From Pelagerythrobacter rhizovicinus (GTDB lineage: Bacteria > Pseudomonadota > Alphaproteobacteria > Sphingomonadales > Sphingomonadaceae): a DNA stretch of 64,000 nucleotides. The stretch is from positions 1,114,501 to 1,178,500 of the forward strand of contig NZ_SDPV01000001.1 in the NCBI RefSeq assembly GCF_004135625.1, given 5' to 3'. Below the pieces are notes generated by a model. That model saw only the letters and a program-made list of their open reading frames with translations, was not told the DNA's origin and did not search any database. Below, in pieces: positions 1-8,497 of the stretch. Position 1 is the stretch's first letter; each line of letters begins with the position of its first letter. Made by a program: the position numbers and the translations under genes.

Positions 1-551
1 TCCCGGTCTATGCACGCGACATTCTCCAGGTTGGTGAAACGGGTCTCGCCCAGCTCGCAATGGCGCCGGCGACCGGCGCGGCGCTCACCGCTTTGTGGTT
101 CTCGTTCCGTCCGCTCAAGTCGAACGTCGGCCCCAAGATGCTCTGGGCGGTTGCCGCCTTCGGCACCGCGACGGTCATCTTCGGCATCTCCACCTGGATG
201 CCGCTCAGCCTCGCGATGCTCTTTATCGTCGGCGCGGCGGACATGTTCTCGGTCTACATCCGCCAGTCGCTGATCCAGCTTCATACGCCCGACGACAAGC
301 GCGGCCGGGTCTCCTCCGTGTCGCTGCTGACGATTTCCGCCTCGAACGAGTTCGGCGATTTCTTCTCGGGCACGCTGGCATGGCTGATCGGCCCGGTCCT
401 GGCGGTCGTGAGCGGGGGCATCGGCGCAGTGATCACCGTCGCCCTCTGGGCGAAGATCTTCCCCGTCCTCCGCACCACCCGGACCTTTGACCCGCCGGAA
501 GAATTGGACGATCATACACCGGAAGAAAAGCTGCAGGAGAACATCCCATGA
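1..551 (+). CDS. MFS transporter, C-terminal part (gene begins before window)
   Basis: The reading frame is already open at position 3 and runs to a TGA at 549-551, giving about 182 residues. The visible part begins with a [14 protein letters not shown]-like stretch and then shows several hydrophobic helices, as in the C-terminal half of major facilitator exporters of the EntS/multidrug type. It ends in a short acidic cytoplasmic tail. It would be an inner-membrane exporter; the substrate cannot be told from this half. The stop overlaps the cysK start (ATGA), so the two are probably co-transcribed and translationally coupled. Family assignment is good; function is open. Confidence 0.8.
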   Translation, partial: PVYARDILQVGETGLAQLAMAPATGAALTALWFSFRPLKSNVGPKMLWAVAAFGTATVIFGISTWMPLSLAMLFIVGAADMFSVYIRQSLIQLHTPDDKRGRVSSVSLLTISASNEFGDFFSGTLAWLIGPVLAVVSGGIGAVITVALWAKIFPVLRTTRTFDPPEELDDHTPEEKLQENIP

Positions 552-1468
552 AAGCCGCCAGCGTTCTAGAGACCATCGGCCGCACTCCGCACATCAGGCT
601 CTCGCGAATGTTCCCCGACCACGAGGTATGGGTGAAGAGCGAGCGCGCCAACCCCGGCGGTTCGATCAAGGACCGCATCGCGCTCGCCATGGTCGAGGAT
701 GCGGAGAAGTCCGGCGCGCTCAAGCCCGGCGGCACGATCATCGAGCCGACCAGCGGCAACACCGGCATCGGCCTCGCCATGGTCGCGGCGGTCAAGGGGT
801 ACAAGCTCGTGCTCGTCATGCCCGAAAGCATGAGTATCGAGCGCCGCCGCCTGATGCTCGCTTACGGCGCCACCTTCGATCTCACGCCCAAGGAAAAGGG
901 CATGAAGGGCGCGATCGAGCGCGCCAGCGAGCTGGCCGCGGAGACCGAAGGCGCGTGGATCCCCAGCCAGTTCGACAACGAGGCGAACTGGAAGGTCCAT
1001 CTCGCAACGACCGCGAAGGAGATCCTCGAGGATTTCGGCGACAGCCCGATCGACGTGCTCGTCACGGGCGTCGGCACCGGCGGGCATCTCACGGGCTGCG
1101 CCGAAGAGCTGAAGCGGCACTGGAACGGAATGAGGGCCTACGCGGTCGAGCCGGAGCTCTCGCCCGTGATCTCGGGCGGCCAGCCCGGCCCGCACCCGAT
1201 CCAGGGCATCGGGGCCGGCTTCATTCCGGGCAACCTGCATACCCAGGCGATCGACGGTGCGATCCAGGTGACGGCCGACGAAGCCAAGGACATGGCCCGC
1301 CGCTGCGCGCGCGAGGAAGGTCTGCTGGTCGGCATATCGAGCGGAGCGACGCTGGCGGCGATCGCCAGGAAGCTCGGCGACCTCGACAGCGGCGCCCGGG
1401 TGCTCGGCTTCAACTACGACACCGGCGAGCGCTATCTCTCGGTGCCCGACTTCCTGCCCGAGGAGTAG
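548..1468 (+). CDS. cysK: Cysteine synthase A (O-acetylserine sulfhydrylase)
   Basis: A 306-residue PLP enzyme that makes L-cysteine from O-acetylserine and sulfide in the cytoplasm. Lys41 in GGSIKDR is the expected PLP lysine, TSGNT at 68-72 is the substrate loop, and a glycine-rich phosphate loop (GTGTGGH-like) follows at about 175-185. Length matches the family. The ATG overlaps the stop of the preceding transporter by 4 nt. A palindromic repeat lies just after the stop. CysK and CysM are close relatives; the [10 protein letters not shown] and [11 protein letters not shown] signatures favour CysK. Confidence 0.93.
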   Translation: MKAASVLETIGRTPHIRLSRMFPDHEVWVKSERANPGGSIKDRIALAMVEDAEKSGALKPGGTIIEPTSGNTGIGLAMVAAVKGYKLVLVMPESMSIERRRLMLAYGATFDLTPKEKGMKGAIERASELAAETEGAWIPSQFDNEANWKVHLATTAKEILEDFGDSPIDVLVTGVGTGGHLTGCAEELKRHWNGMRAYAVEPELSPVISGGQPGPHPIQGIGAGFIPGNLHTQAIDGAIQVTADEAKDMARRCAREEGLLVGISSGATLAAIARKLGDLDSGARVLGFNYDTGERYLSVPDFLPEE

Positions 1469-1483
1469 GAGCCACCCCGTTCC

Positions 1484-1510
1484 GTCGGCCCTGAGCTTGC
1501 CGAAGGGCGG
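1484..1510. repeat. Short palindromic repeat after cysK
   Basis: The dyad GCCCT (1488-1492) with AGGGC (1504-1508) around the core GAGCTTGCCGA resembles a dispersed CCTGAGC..GTCGAAGGGC-type repeat common between sphingomonad genes. It may also end the cysK transcript, since a T-rich stretch follows. Confidence 0.5.
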
Positions 1511-1584
1511 TCTTTCCCTTTAGCGTGACGCTCGAACATCGTGCGGTGCTTCGAAGTCAGCATGAACGGACGTGGGAGGTCGGG

Positions 1585-2724
1585 TTGAAAGTCGAACGAC
1601 GCACCGTGCTTGTCGGCAGCGCCGCCGCTCTCCTCGCGGGCTGCACCCGCACCGGCGGCGCGCTCACCTCCGCGCCGACGGCCCCGCGCCTCGCCCCGCT
1701 CCACTTCGATGCGGCGCACCTGATGAAGATAACCGTCTGCCTGCGCCCGTTCCGCCCGGCGGGCCCGCGGCTCGAGGCCGAGCGCTTCGGCGAGAAGACG
1801 GTGGTCCACAACTACGGCCACGGCGGTTCGGGCTGGTCGCTGAGCTGGGGCTGCGCCGCCGAAGCCACGACGCTGGCGCGCTCGGGCGGCGCCGGCGAGT
1901 TCGCGGTGATCGGCGCGGGGGTGATCGGTCTCACCACCGCGCTGCGCCTTGTCGAGACGGGTGCGAAGGTTACCATCTACGCCGAGGAATTCCCCGCCGA
2001 GACCCGCTCCGCCCGTGCCACCGGCGTGTGGTCGCCGAGCAGCCGGATCGCGCTCGCCGATGGCGCACCCGACGGCTTTGCCGAACGCTGGGAAAGCTGG
2101 GCCCGCATCGCCCATGCCGCACACCTGCGGATGGTCGGACTGCCCGGGGATCCGGTCGAGTTTCTGCCGGAGTACGAGGTAAGCGGCGGCGAAAGCGGCG
2201 CCTCGCCGCCGGCCGCGCACGACTTCCTCCATCTCAACCGCCGGGTCCGCGATCTGCGCCCGCCCTGGCGGCGGCTCGAGCCGGGCGAGAACCCGTTCGC
2301 CCCGCGCGATGCTGCGACCGGGCAGGGGATGGTGTTCAATGTCGCCAGCTACGCCGACCGGCTTGCGCAGCTCTTCATGCTCCGTGGCGGCCGGATGATC
2401 CGCCGCGCCTTTCCCGATCGGACGGCTGTCCTGGCCCTGCCCGAGACGGTGATCGTCAACTGCATGGGCTACGGCGCGAAGGACATCTGGGGCGATAGCG
2501 GGATGGTCCCGGTGCGCGGCCAGATCGGCTGGCTGATCCCGCAGCCCGAGGCGCGCTATGCGGTCTACTACGGGGGCGTCAACGCGATCTCGCGCCGTGA
2601 TGGCGTCGTGATCCAGTACTACGGCCCGAACGAGGACTTCGGCTACGGCGATCCCGACGAGATCGTGGATCGGGTCGAAACCGAGCGCGCGCTGGAGATA
2701 CTGCGCGGCGTGTACCTCTCGTAA
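1585..2724 (+). CDS. FAD-dependent D-amino-acid-oxidase-like protein, Tat/lipoprotein signal
   Basis: A predicted flavoprotein oxidoreductase of the D-amino-acid oxidase family, 379 residues from the TTG at 1585. I chose this TTG because GGGAGGT lies 5-10 nt upstream and because translation then begins with VERRTVLVGSAAALLAGC: a twin-arginine motif followed by a lipobox-like LLAGC. An upstream ATG at 1525 would bury this signal. The dinucleotide fold VIGAGVIGLTTALRLVE lies at about 110-126 and binds FAD. Family members deaminate D-amino acids or related amines; the substrate here is unknown. Export of a folded flavoprotein and anchoring at the inner membrane are inference from the signal. It stands alone, 42 nt before the hydrolase gene. 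Confidence 0.75.
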   Translation: MKVERRTVLVGSAAALLAGCTRTGGALTSAPTAPRLAPLHFDAAHLMKITVCLRPFRPAGPRLEAERFGEKTVVHNYGHGGSGWSLSWGCAAEATTLARSGGAGEFAVIGAGVIGLTTALRLVETGAKVTIYAEEFPAETRSARATGVWSPSSRIALADGAPDGFAERWESWARIAHAAHLRMVGLPGDPVEFLPEYEVSGGESGASPPAAHDFLHLNRRVRDLRPPWRRLEPGENPFAPRDAATGQGMVFNVASYADRLAQLFMLRGGRMIRRAFPDRTAVLALPETVIVNCMGYGAKDIWGDSGMVPVRGQIGWLIPQPEARYAVYYGGVNAISRRDGVVIQYYGPNEDFGYGDPDEIVDRVETERALEILRGVYLS

Positions 2725-2766
2725 CCGCAGCGGGGACGGGACCGAAAGGAGCGAGTCGGAAAGGCG

Positions 2767-3477
2767 ATGGAGCGACTTGAACCGATTTCCTACCGGGACG
2801 GGGAAACCGCCCTCACCGGTCATCTCGCCCGCCCGGCGGGAAAGCCGCGGGCGGCGATTGCAGTTTTCCCGACGATCATGAATTCCACGCCTGCGGTCGA
2901 GGCCAAGGCGTGCGTATTGGCCGAGGCCGGTTACCTGGCGATGATCTGCGACTTCTACGGCCGGCAGCCGGACGGCCCGGTGGCGTTCGAATGGGCCGAC
3001 GCGCTGCGCGCCGACACCGGTGCCTGGCGCGCACGCCTTCGTGCCGGGCTCGCCGCGCTGCGCGAAATCGCGCCGGACCTGCGGCAGGCGGCGATCGGCT
3101 TCTGCATGGGAGGCCAGGCAGTGCTCGAACTGGCCCGCGACGGGGCCGAGCTCGCGCTGGTGACGAGCTTTCACGGCCTGCTGGAGACCAAGGCGCCTGC
3201 CGCGCCGGGCAGCGTGAAGGCGCGCATTCTCGTCTGCCACGGCGATGCCGATCCGCTGGTGCCGCGCGAACATGTCCTGCGCTTCTGGGAAGAGATGGAC
3301 CGCGCGGGGGCCGACTGGCACTTCCATGGCTACAGCGGCGTGAAACACGGCTTCACCAACCCCGATCCTCCCTCGGGCAATCCGGTGGTCGACTACGACG
3401 CCAGCGCCGACCGCCAGAGCTGGGCGGCGATGGGGGAAATGCTCGCCGAAGTTCTCGACCAGGCCGCTCGCGCCTGA
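2767..3477 (+). CDS. Dienelactone hydrolase family protein
   Basis: A 236-residue alpha/beta-hydrolase of the dienelactone hydrolase family. The catalytic triad can be read: Cys113 in GFCMGGQ, an Asp at about 160-162 in CHGDADPLVP, and His194 in SGVKHGFTNP. A Cys nucleophile is diagnostic of this family rather than ordinary Ser hydrolases. No signal peptide, so cytoplasmic. There is no aromatic degradation cluster nearby, so the natural substrate is not known and general ester or lactone hydrolysis is the safest call. Confidence 0.85.
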   Translation: MERLEPISYRDGETALTGHLARPAGKPRAAIAVFPTIMNSTPAVEAKACVLAEAGYLAMICDFYGRQPDGPVAFEWADALRADTGAWRARLRAGLAALREIAPDLRQAAIGFCMGGQAVLELARDGAELALVTSFHGLLETKAPAAPGSVKARILVCHGDADPLVPREHVLRFWEEMDRAGADWHFHGYSGVKHGFTNPDPPSGNPVVDYDASADRQSWAAMGEMLAEVLDQAARA

Positions 3478-3580
3478 ACGCCGGGCGGCGCGGGACACAC
3501 TCATTAACTTTTCTCTTTCCTGCGATTGTGTCTTAACCTGTCCGGGGAGACGATAGACAACGGAGAGGGAGGAGAAAGAT

Positions 3581-4303
3581 ATGGTCCGCAAACTCGGGGC
3601 CGAGTTCTTCGGTACGTTCTGGCTCGTATTCGGCGGCTGCGGCGCGGCCGTTCTTGCGGCGGGATTTCCGGAACTCGGGATAGGCTTCGCCGGGGTCGCC
3701 CTGGCGTTCGGGCTGACGGTCCTGACCATGGCCTACGCGGTCGGCGGGATCTCCGGCGGCCATTTCAACCCGGCGGTGACGCTGGGGCTGGCGCTCGCCG
3801 GGCGGGTGCCCTGGAGCGACGTGGTTCCCTACTGGATCGCGCAAGTCGTGGCCGGGATCGTCGCCGGCGCCACGCTGCTGGCGATCGCGTCCGGCCAGGC
3901 CGGGTTCGAAGCCGGCGGATTCGCCACGAACGGCTTCGGCGATCTATCGCCCGGCGGCTACTCCATGCAGGCGGCGCTGCTGATCGAGATCATCCTGACC
4001 GCAGGTTTCCTGGTCGTGATTCTCGGGTCGACCTCGAAAGTGGCGCCCGCGGGCTTCGCCCCGCTGGCGATCGGCCTGGCGCTCACGCTGATCCATCTCA
4101 TCTCGATTCCGGTGACGAACACGTCGGTCAATCCGGCGCGCTCGACCGGCGTCGCCCTGTTCGCGGATACCGCGGCGACCGGCCAGCTCTGGCTGTTCTG
4201 GCTCGCACCCCTGGCAGGCGCCGCGCTGGGCGCCCTGATCTGGCGCTTCCTGCTGATGCCGGGCGAGAGCCTCGGACATCTCGCGGGAAAACCGGAGGCC
4301 TGA
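3581..4303 (+). CDS. aqpZ: Aquaporin Z, water channel
   Basis: A 240-residue, six-helix inner-membrane channel. Both NPA boxes are present (63-65 in HFNPAVTLG and 184-186 in [10 protein letters not shown]). The selectivity filter reads F43, H172, T181, R187, which is the water-specific AqpZ set rather than the glycerol-facilitator set. A strong purine-rich ribosome site (GAGGGAGGAG) precedes the ATG. It is monocistronic, with a repeat-rich gap downstream. Confidence 0.93.
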   Translation: MVRKLGAEFFGTFWLVFGGCGAAVLAAGFPELGIGFAGVALAFGLTVLTMAYAVGGISGGHFNPAVTLGLALAGRVPWSDVVPYWIAQVVAGIVAGATLLAIASGQAGFEAGGFATNGFGDLSPGGYSMQAALLIEIILTAGFLVVILGSTSKVAPAGFAPLAIGLALTLIHLISIPVTNTSVNPARSTGVALFADTAATGQLWLFWLAPLAGAALGALIWRFLLMPGESLGHLAGKPEA

Positions 4304-4369
4304 ATAGAAGGGGTTCTCGCGCGGAGACGCGGAGGAGGGCCGCGCGCCTTCCTTTATTATCCGCTCACT

Positions 4370-4446
4370 TCGTCATTCCCGCGAAAGCGGGGATCCAGGG
4401 ACGAGCGCTGGACAATGGATCCCCGCCGTGCGCGGGGATGACGAAA
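4370..4446. repeat. Palindromic repeat, copy 1 of 4
   Basis: Two outward-facing arms: CGTCATTCCCGCGAAAGCGG at the left and its near reverse complement ending GCGCGGGGATGACG at the right, with about 35 nt between. Each arm also folds on itself. This is the REP-like element seen in many sphingomonads. Confidence 0.75.
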
Positions 4447-4524
4447 GGGGGGAGGATTCGCCAGCCGGCACGCGGCGGGGCTTCTGCGCGTCTCGGCGTC
4501 TTCGCGGCGCGCGCTTTTCCTCCC

Positions 4525-4552
4525 CGTCATCCCAGCTTTCGCCGGGATGACG
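4525..4552. repeat. Palindromic repeat, half copy (2 of 4)
   Basis: CGTCATCCC and GGGATGACG flank a CAGCTTTCGCC loop, so this is a single arm of the same element as the copy at 4370. Confidence 0.7.
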
Positions 4553-5220
4553 TGAGCGGGGTGCACCGACTGCACCCACACAACATCCTCCGGCGGCGAA
4601 CCCGGATGCGTGACGCCTGGGAACTCGGATCGCGCGGCCGGTGCGGCACGCCAGGAGGCGTGCGCGGGGTCGGGCGGGTGGCGGTTTGGTTGCGAACGAC
4701 CGACGGATGCGTTTGCGGCGTGAGGTTCGCCGCACCCGATCCGCTTGCCCGCCGCCGCCGCGGTGGGGCCCGGTTCGATCCCTCGGCTCCGGGACTGGCG
4801 GGCGCAGACGGCCGGGACTCGCCAAAAGTCCGCCCGTGCCCCGTGGCTGATCCGCCACGCCAGCGCGCGGTGGGCCGCTGCCGGGAGACCCGGGGCTGAT
4901 CGCCGGGTTCGCAAGGGCAGCGCGCAGGCACCGCGAACATCCATGTCCCGGCTTCCGGCGGAAGGGAGCGAGCTTCCGGCTCCTTGGGAGTACACACCCG
5001 AGCCTTGCATCGCACGCCAGCCGCACCGGCCGCGCCGCTGGAGCGAGGAGCAGAGCCCATCGACCAGCGGAAGAGAGACAAGGCACCGTCGACACAAGCG
5101 CCTGCCCCGATCCTCGTTGCCTGGCGTTGAGGTCCACCAGGCCAGCACCCCATAACCTATATGGTTCGTTTTGTCAAGGTGGCTGGTAAACCGGATGAGG
5201 GGGCGCCGCTTTCCACCCCT
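4553..5220. other. Unassigned stretch between palindromic repeats
   Basis: About 670 nt with no convincing gene. Long frames are open on both strands, mainly because high GC makes stops rare; their translations are Arg/Pro/Ser/Ala-rich and match no family I know. No good ribosome site, tRNA, tmRNA or RNase P signature was found. The flanking repeats on both sides suggest a site where repeats and foreign or decayed DNA collect. Confidence 0.5.
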
Positions 5221-5301
5221 CGTCATCCCAGCGAAAGCTGGGATCGCGTGCGGCACCGTACGACCTGGCGGAGAGCGATCCCAGCTTTCGCTGAGATGAC
5301 G
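5221..5301. repeat. Palindromic repeat, copy 3 of 4
   Basis: The left arm CGTCATCCCAGCGAAAGCTG and the right arm CAGCTTTCGCTGAGATGACG form an almost perfect inverted repeat around about 40 nt. It is the same family as the copies at 4370 and 5371. Confidence 0.75.
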
Positions 5302-5370
5302 GGAAGCGCAGAAGCGTAAGGTAGAGGCCCGCTCTGCCGCCACCCTTTGTCTTCTGCCGCCTCCCCCCTT

Positions 5371-5437
5371 GTCATCCCCGCGGACGCGGGGATCCAGGGT
5401 CGCCGTCAACCCACAGATCCCCGCTTTCGAGGATGAC
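5371..5437. repeat. Palindromic repeat, copy 4 of 4
   Basis: GTCATCCCCGCGGACGCGGG pairs with the right arm CCCCGCTTTCGAGGATGAC. It lies 90 nt from the 3' end of the acyl-CoA dehydrogenase gene and may take part in ending that transcript. Confidence 0.7.
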
Positions 5438-5526
5438 AGAATCGTACGCGCGGGATGAGCTCTGCGCCCGCGCTTTCACCTCCGGGGCCTTCCTCCCGGA
5501 AGGGGCCGATCGACGCGATGCGGGCC

Positions 5527-7344
5527 CTACGCCGCCGTGGCGAAGGCCTCCTCCCCCAGGGCCATGACGCTTTCGCTGCCCGCCTCGAGCTTGCGCCGCA
5601 GCGCGCCCGCGTCGGGCAGGAAGCGTTCGGCGTAGTAGCGGGCGGTGACCAGCTTCGCCTCGTAGAACGCCCGGTCGCTTTCACCACCTTCGCCGCCTTC
5701 GGCCAGCCTCGCTTGCGCGACCTTGGCCATGCGCAGCCACATCAGGCCGAGCGTCACGATCCCCATGATATGCATGTAATGATGCGCGCCCGCGCCGAGG
5801 TTGTTGGGGTTCTGCATCGCGTTCTGCATGAACCACATGGTCGCGGCCTGCTGTTCGTTCAGCGCCTTCTCGAGCCGTTCGGCGAGCGGGCCGAGCGTCT
5901 CATCGTCCTTGGCCGCCGCGGCTTCCTCGCCCACCAGTTTGAAGAACGCCTGGATCGCCGCTCCGCCGTTCTGCGCCAGCTTGCGGCCGCACAGGTCCAT
6001 CGCCTGGATGCCGTTGGTGCCTTCGTAGATCTGGGTGATGCGGGCATCGCGCACGAACTGCTCCATGCCCCATTCCTTGATGTAGCCGTGCCCGCCAAAG
6101 ACCTGCTGCATGTTGACTGCGGTCTCGAACCCCTTGTCGGTACCGTAGCCCTTGATCACCGGGGTCATCAGCCCGAGCAGCATGTCGGCCTCGGCGCGTT
6201 CTTCCTCGCTCGCGGCCTTGTGCGTCAGGTCGACGAGCAGCGCGCCCCACAGCGCGAATGCGCGGAAGCCCTCGGTAAAGGCCTTGGCGTCCATCAGCAT
6301 GCGTCGCACGTCGGGGTGGACGATGATCGGGTCGGCTTTCTCGTCCGGCTCGGCCGGCCCGGTCAGCGCGCGCCCCTGCCGCCGGTCGAGCGCGTAGGCG
6401 ACCGCGTTCTGATAGGCGGCTTCGGCCTGGCTGAAGCCCTGAATGCCGACGCCCAGACGCGCCGCGTTCATCATGATGAACATCGCGGCGAGGCCCTTGT
6501 TCTCCTCGCCGACCATCCAGCCTTTGGCCTCGTCGTAGTTGAGGACGCAGGTGGAGTTGCCGTGGATGCCCATCTTGTGTTCGATCGAGCCGCAGCTGAC
6601 GCCGTTGCGCTCACCGAGCGAGCCGTCGTCGTTCACCAGCACCTTGGGCACCACGAACAGCGAGATGCCCTTGGTCGAGTCGGGCGCGCCCGGGGTCTTG
6701 GCCAGCACGAGGTGAACGATCTGCTCGGTCAGGTCGTGCTCGCCGGCCGAGATGAAGATCTTGGTTCCCGTGATCGCGTAGCTGCCGTCGGCCTGCGGTT
6801 CCGCCCGGGTGCGGATCAGGCCAAGGTCGGTGCCGCACTGCGGCTCCGTCAGGTTCATCGTGCCGAGCCATTCGTTGGCGATCATCTTCGGCACGTATTT
6901 CGCCTGCTGCTCGGGAGAGCCTTTCGCAAGCAGGGCGGAGACGGCGCCATTGGTCAGGCCGGGATACATGCCGAACGCCTGGTTGGCGGAGGAAATGAAC
7001 TCCTCGATCACGAAGCCGAGCACATGCGGCATGCCCTGCCCGCCGAACTCCTCCGGAGCGGAAATCGTGCCCCATCCCGCTTCGCGGAACTGCTGGAACG
7101 CCTCCTTGAAGCCAGGCGGCGTCGTGACCGAGCCGTCATCGTTCCGTGTGCAGCCGTGCTCGTCGCCCGCCCGGTTGAGCGGCGCGAGCACTTCGGAGCA
7201 GAACTTGCCCGCTTCGTTGATCACCGTGTCGATCATGTCGGGCGTGGCGCTCTCGAAGCCCGGCAGGTCGCCGTAGCTGGCGAGGTCGAGCACTTCGTTG
7301 ACCACGAAGCGCGTGTCGCGGGTCGGGGCGGTATAAGTCGGCAT
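5527..7344 (-). CDS. Acyl-CoA dehydrogenase, DmdC/C-terminally extended type
   Basis: A 605-residue FAD acyl-CoA dehydrogenase starting MPTYTAPTRD at 7344. The length, well above the 380 residues of classical members, and the extra C-terminal domain place it with the DmdC-like (3-methylmercaptopropionyl-CoA dehydrogenase-related) group. LTEPQCGTDLG (flavin contacts) and QIYEGTNGIQAMDL, with the likely catalytic Glu, are present. It introduces an alpha-beta double bond into an acyl-CoA; DMSP catabolism cannot be claimed because no DmdA/B/D genes are nearby and many paralogues act on other acyl-CoAs. It lies 29 nt behind a MerR regulator gene on the same strand, so the regulator probably controls both. 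Confidence 0.85.
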   Translation of the reverse strand: MPTYTAPTRDTRFVVNEVLDLASYGDLPGFESATPDMIDTVINEAGKFCSEVLAPLNRAGDEHGCTRNDDGSVTTPPGFKEAFQQFREAGWGTISAPEEFGGQGMPHVLGFVIEEFISSANQAFGMYPGLTNGAVSALLAKGSPEQQAKYVPKMIANEWLGTMNLTEPQCGTDLGLIRTRAEPQADGSYAITGTKIFISAGEHDLTEQIVHLVLAKTPGAPDSTKGISLFVVPKVLVNDDGSLGERNGVSCGSIEHKMGIHGNSTCVLNYDEAKGWMVGEENKGLAAMFIMMNAARLGVGIQGFSQAEAAYQNAVAYALDRRQGRALTGPAEPDEKADPIIVHPDVRRMLMDAKAFTEGFRAFALWGALLVDLTHKAASEEERAEADMLLGLMTPVIKGYGTDKGFETAVNMQQVFGGHGYIKEWGMEQFVRDARITQIYEGTNGIQAMDLCGRKLAQNGGAAIQAFFKLVGEEAAAAKDDETLGPLAERLEKALNEQQAATMWFMQNAMQNPNNLGAGAHHYMHIMGIVTLGLMWLRMAKVAQARLAEGGEGGESDRAFYEAKLVTARYYAERFLPDAGALRRKLEAGSESVMALGEEAFATAA

Positions 7345-7373
7345 TGGTCGGTCCTGCAAAAAAAGTGTGCTGG

Positions 7374-7808
7374 TCAGTCGATCGATTCGACGAGCTTGAT
7401 GAAGGCGCTCAGTTCCTTGATCGAGGAATCGATGTCCGCCTTCTGACGCTTGAGCTTTGCGACGTGCGCGCGGCATTTCTCGACCGTCACGCGCCGCTGT
7501 TCGACTCGCCCGTCGCCGAGGTCGTAGAGGTCGATCATCTCGCGAATTTCGGAAAGCGAGAAGCCGACGTTCTTCGCCCGCATGATCCACGCGAGTCGGG
7601 CGCGGTCGCGCTTCGAGTAGACACGCGTCAGACCGAGGCGCTTGGGAGCGATCAGCCCTTCGTCTTCGTAAAAACGCAGAGCGCGTGCGGTGCAGCCGAA
7701 TTCCGACGTCAGGTCGGAGATCGAGTATTGCTCGCGCGAATGCTTGTCGGGGCGCTCGAGATGAGCGCCGGAGTGCGGTTCGGGCAGCTTGCGGGCGGGA
7801 TCGGACAT
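7374..7808 (-). CDS. MerR-family regulator, LiuR-like, of the acyl-CoA dehydrogenase
   Basis: A 144-residue MerR-type activator. After about 25 flexible residues comes the winged helix (YSISDLTSEFGCTARALRFYEDEGLI), then the MIDLYDLGDGR linker and a coiled-coil dimer helix. The linker and the partner gene resemble the LiuR/PsrA-linked MerR proteins that respond to branched-chain or other acyl-CoA metabolites. There is no Cys cluster, so metal sensing is unlikely. Its likely operator lies just upstream (7827-7842). It is probably autoregulated and co-transcribed with the dehydrogenase. The effector is unknown. Confidence 0.85.
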   Translation of the reverse strand: MSDPARKLPEPHSGAHLERPDKHSREQYSISDLTSEFGCTARALRFYEDEGLIAPKRLGLTRVYSKRDRARLAWIMRAKNVGFSLSEIREMIDLYDLGDGRVEQRRVTVEKCRAHVAKLKRQKADIDSSIKELSAFIKLVESID

Positions 7809-7826
7809 GGCCGCAGAATAATACCC

Positions 7827-7842
7827 TTTACGTAAACGTCAA
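7827..7842 (-). promoter_or_regulatory. Probable LiuR-type operator
   Basis: The 16-nt site TTGACGTTTACGTAAA (minus strand) contains two ACGT cores and the palindrome TTTACGTAAA. It resembles the LiuR-type MerR site as I recall it. It sits 18 nt upstream of the regulator gene and overlaps the hisI stop codon. The -35-like TTGACG is part of it. Confidence 0.5.
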
Positions 7843-8183
7843 TCGCCGGGAACCAGCCAGTCGTCTTCGAGGCGGCGGAAGAAGCAGCTCTCGGCGCCGG
7901 TGTGACAGGTGGGCCCTTGAGGGCGGCAGCGGAGCACAACCGCATCCTGATCGCAATCGACCAGAATCTCGTCGACCTGCAGGGTATTGCCCGACGTTTC
8001 CCCCTTCAGCCAGAGCGTTCCGCGCGAACGTGAGTAGAAGTGGGCAAGACCGGTCTCGCGTGTCTTCGCAAGTGCTTCGCGGTCCATGAAGGCGACCATG
8101 CGCACCGCCCCGTCCCCGCTATCGACGACCACTGCGGTGAGCAGTCCGTGGCCATCGAACTTCGGTGCGAATTGATCGGTCAT
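7839..8183 (-). CDS. hisI: Phosphoribosyl-AMP cyclohydrolase
   Basis: A 114-residue single-domain HisI that opens the purine ring of phosphoribosyl-AMP in histidine synthesis. The start MTDQFAPKFD at 8183 gives the usual length; an ATG further upstream would add an unrelated tail. The Mg-binding DCDQDA run (D76, D78, D80) and the Zn cysteines C77, C93 and C100 (PTCHTGAESCF) are all present. It is not fused to HisE and is away from other his genes. Its stop codon overlaps the probable operator of the following regulator gene. Confidence 0.93.
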   Translation of the reverse strand: MTDQFAPKFDGHGLLTAVVVDSGDGAVRMVAFMDREALAKTRETGLAHFYSRSRGTLWLKGETSGNTLQVDEILVDCDQDAVVLRCRPQGPTCHTGAESCFFRRLEDDWLVPGD

Positions 8184-8497
8184 TGGCTTTCCATCATGCG
8201 GAGCGGACACATGCCTCGCCGTTAGTCGATTTGTTGCACGATAACCACAGCGGCAGCCCAAAATCCGCACCTGGCGCACATGTCACTTTGATGAACGGCG
8301 CCGAGATGGGAAGAAGTGCAGGCAGCTCGCAAGGGCCGCCCACCGACCTTCCGGTGCCGCAAGAGCGCCAGGTTCAGGGGGAATGGGGACGCAGCCAGCC
8401 GCAAGGTGATGGCGCCCCCGCAACGTTGAGGGATCGGGCTTCGTGCCCGCAGTCGATGGGGGCGACTGCGAAGCTGAAGCGAGGCCGACGATTTTCG
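8184..8497. other. Intergenic stretch with no recognised feature
   Basis: This 314-nt gap between comF and hisI (both minus strand) has no family-like reading frame, no clear terminator with a T-run, and no RNA signature that I recognise. The hisI promoter must lie here, but no clear -35/-10 pair stands out. Confidence 0.4.

Noticed and set aside
1432-3729. Very long minus-strand open frame opposite the flavin oxidase and hydrolase genes
   Set aside because: It is a by-product of high GC on the opposite strand of two clear genes and has no family-like content.
4640-4800. Possible tmRNA or tRNA-like RNA (a GCAAACG run on the minus strand and a GGTTCGATCC on the plus strand)
   Set aside because: No tag-peptide frame ending in a typical LAA, and no stem pairing around the T-loop-like sequence.
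4527-5153. Long open frames on both strands in the repeat-rich gap
   Set aside because: Products are Arg/Pro/Ser/Ala-rich with no family motif or ribosome site, and high GC alone keeps frames open.
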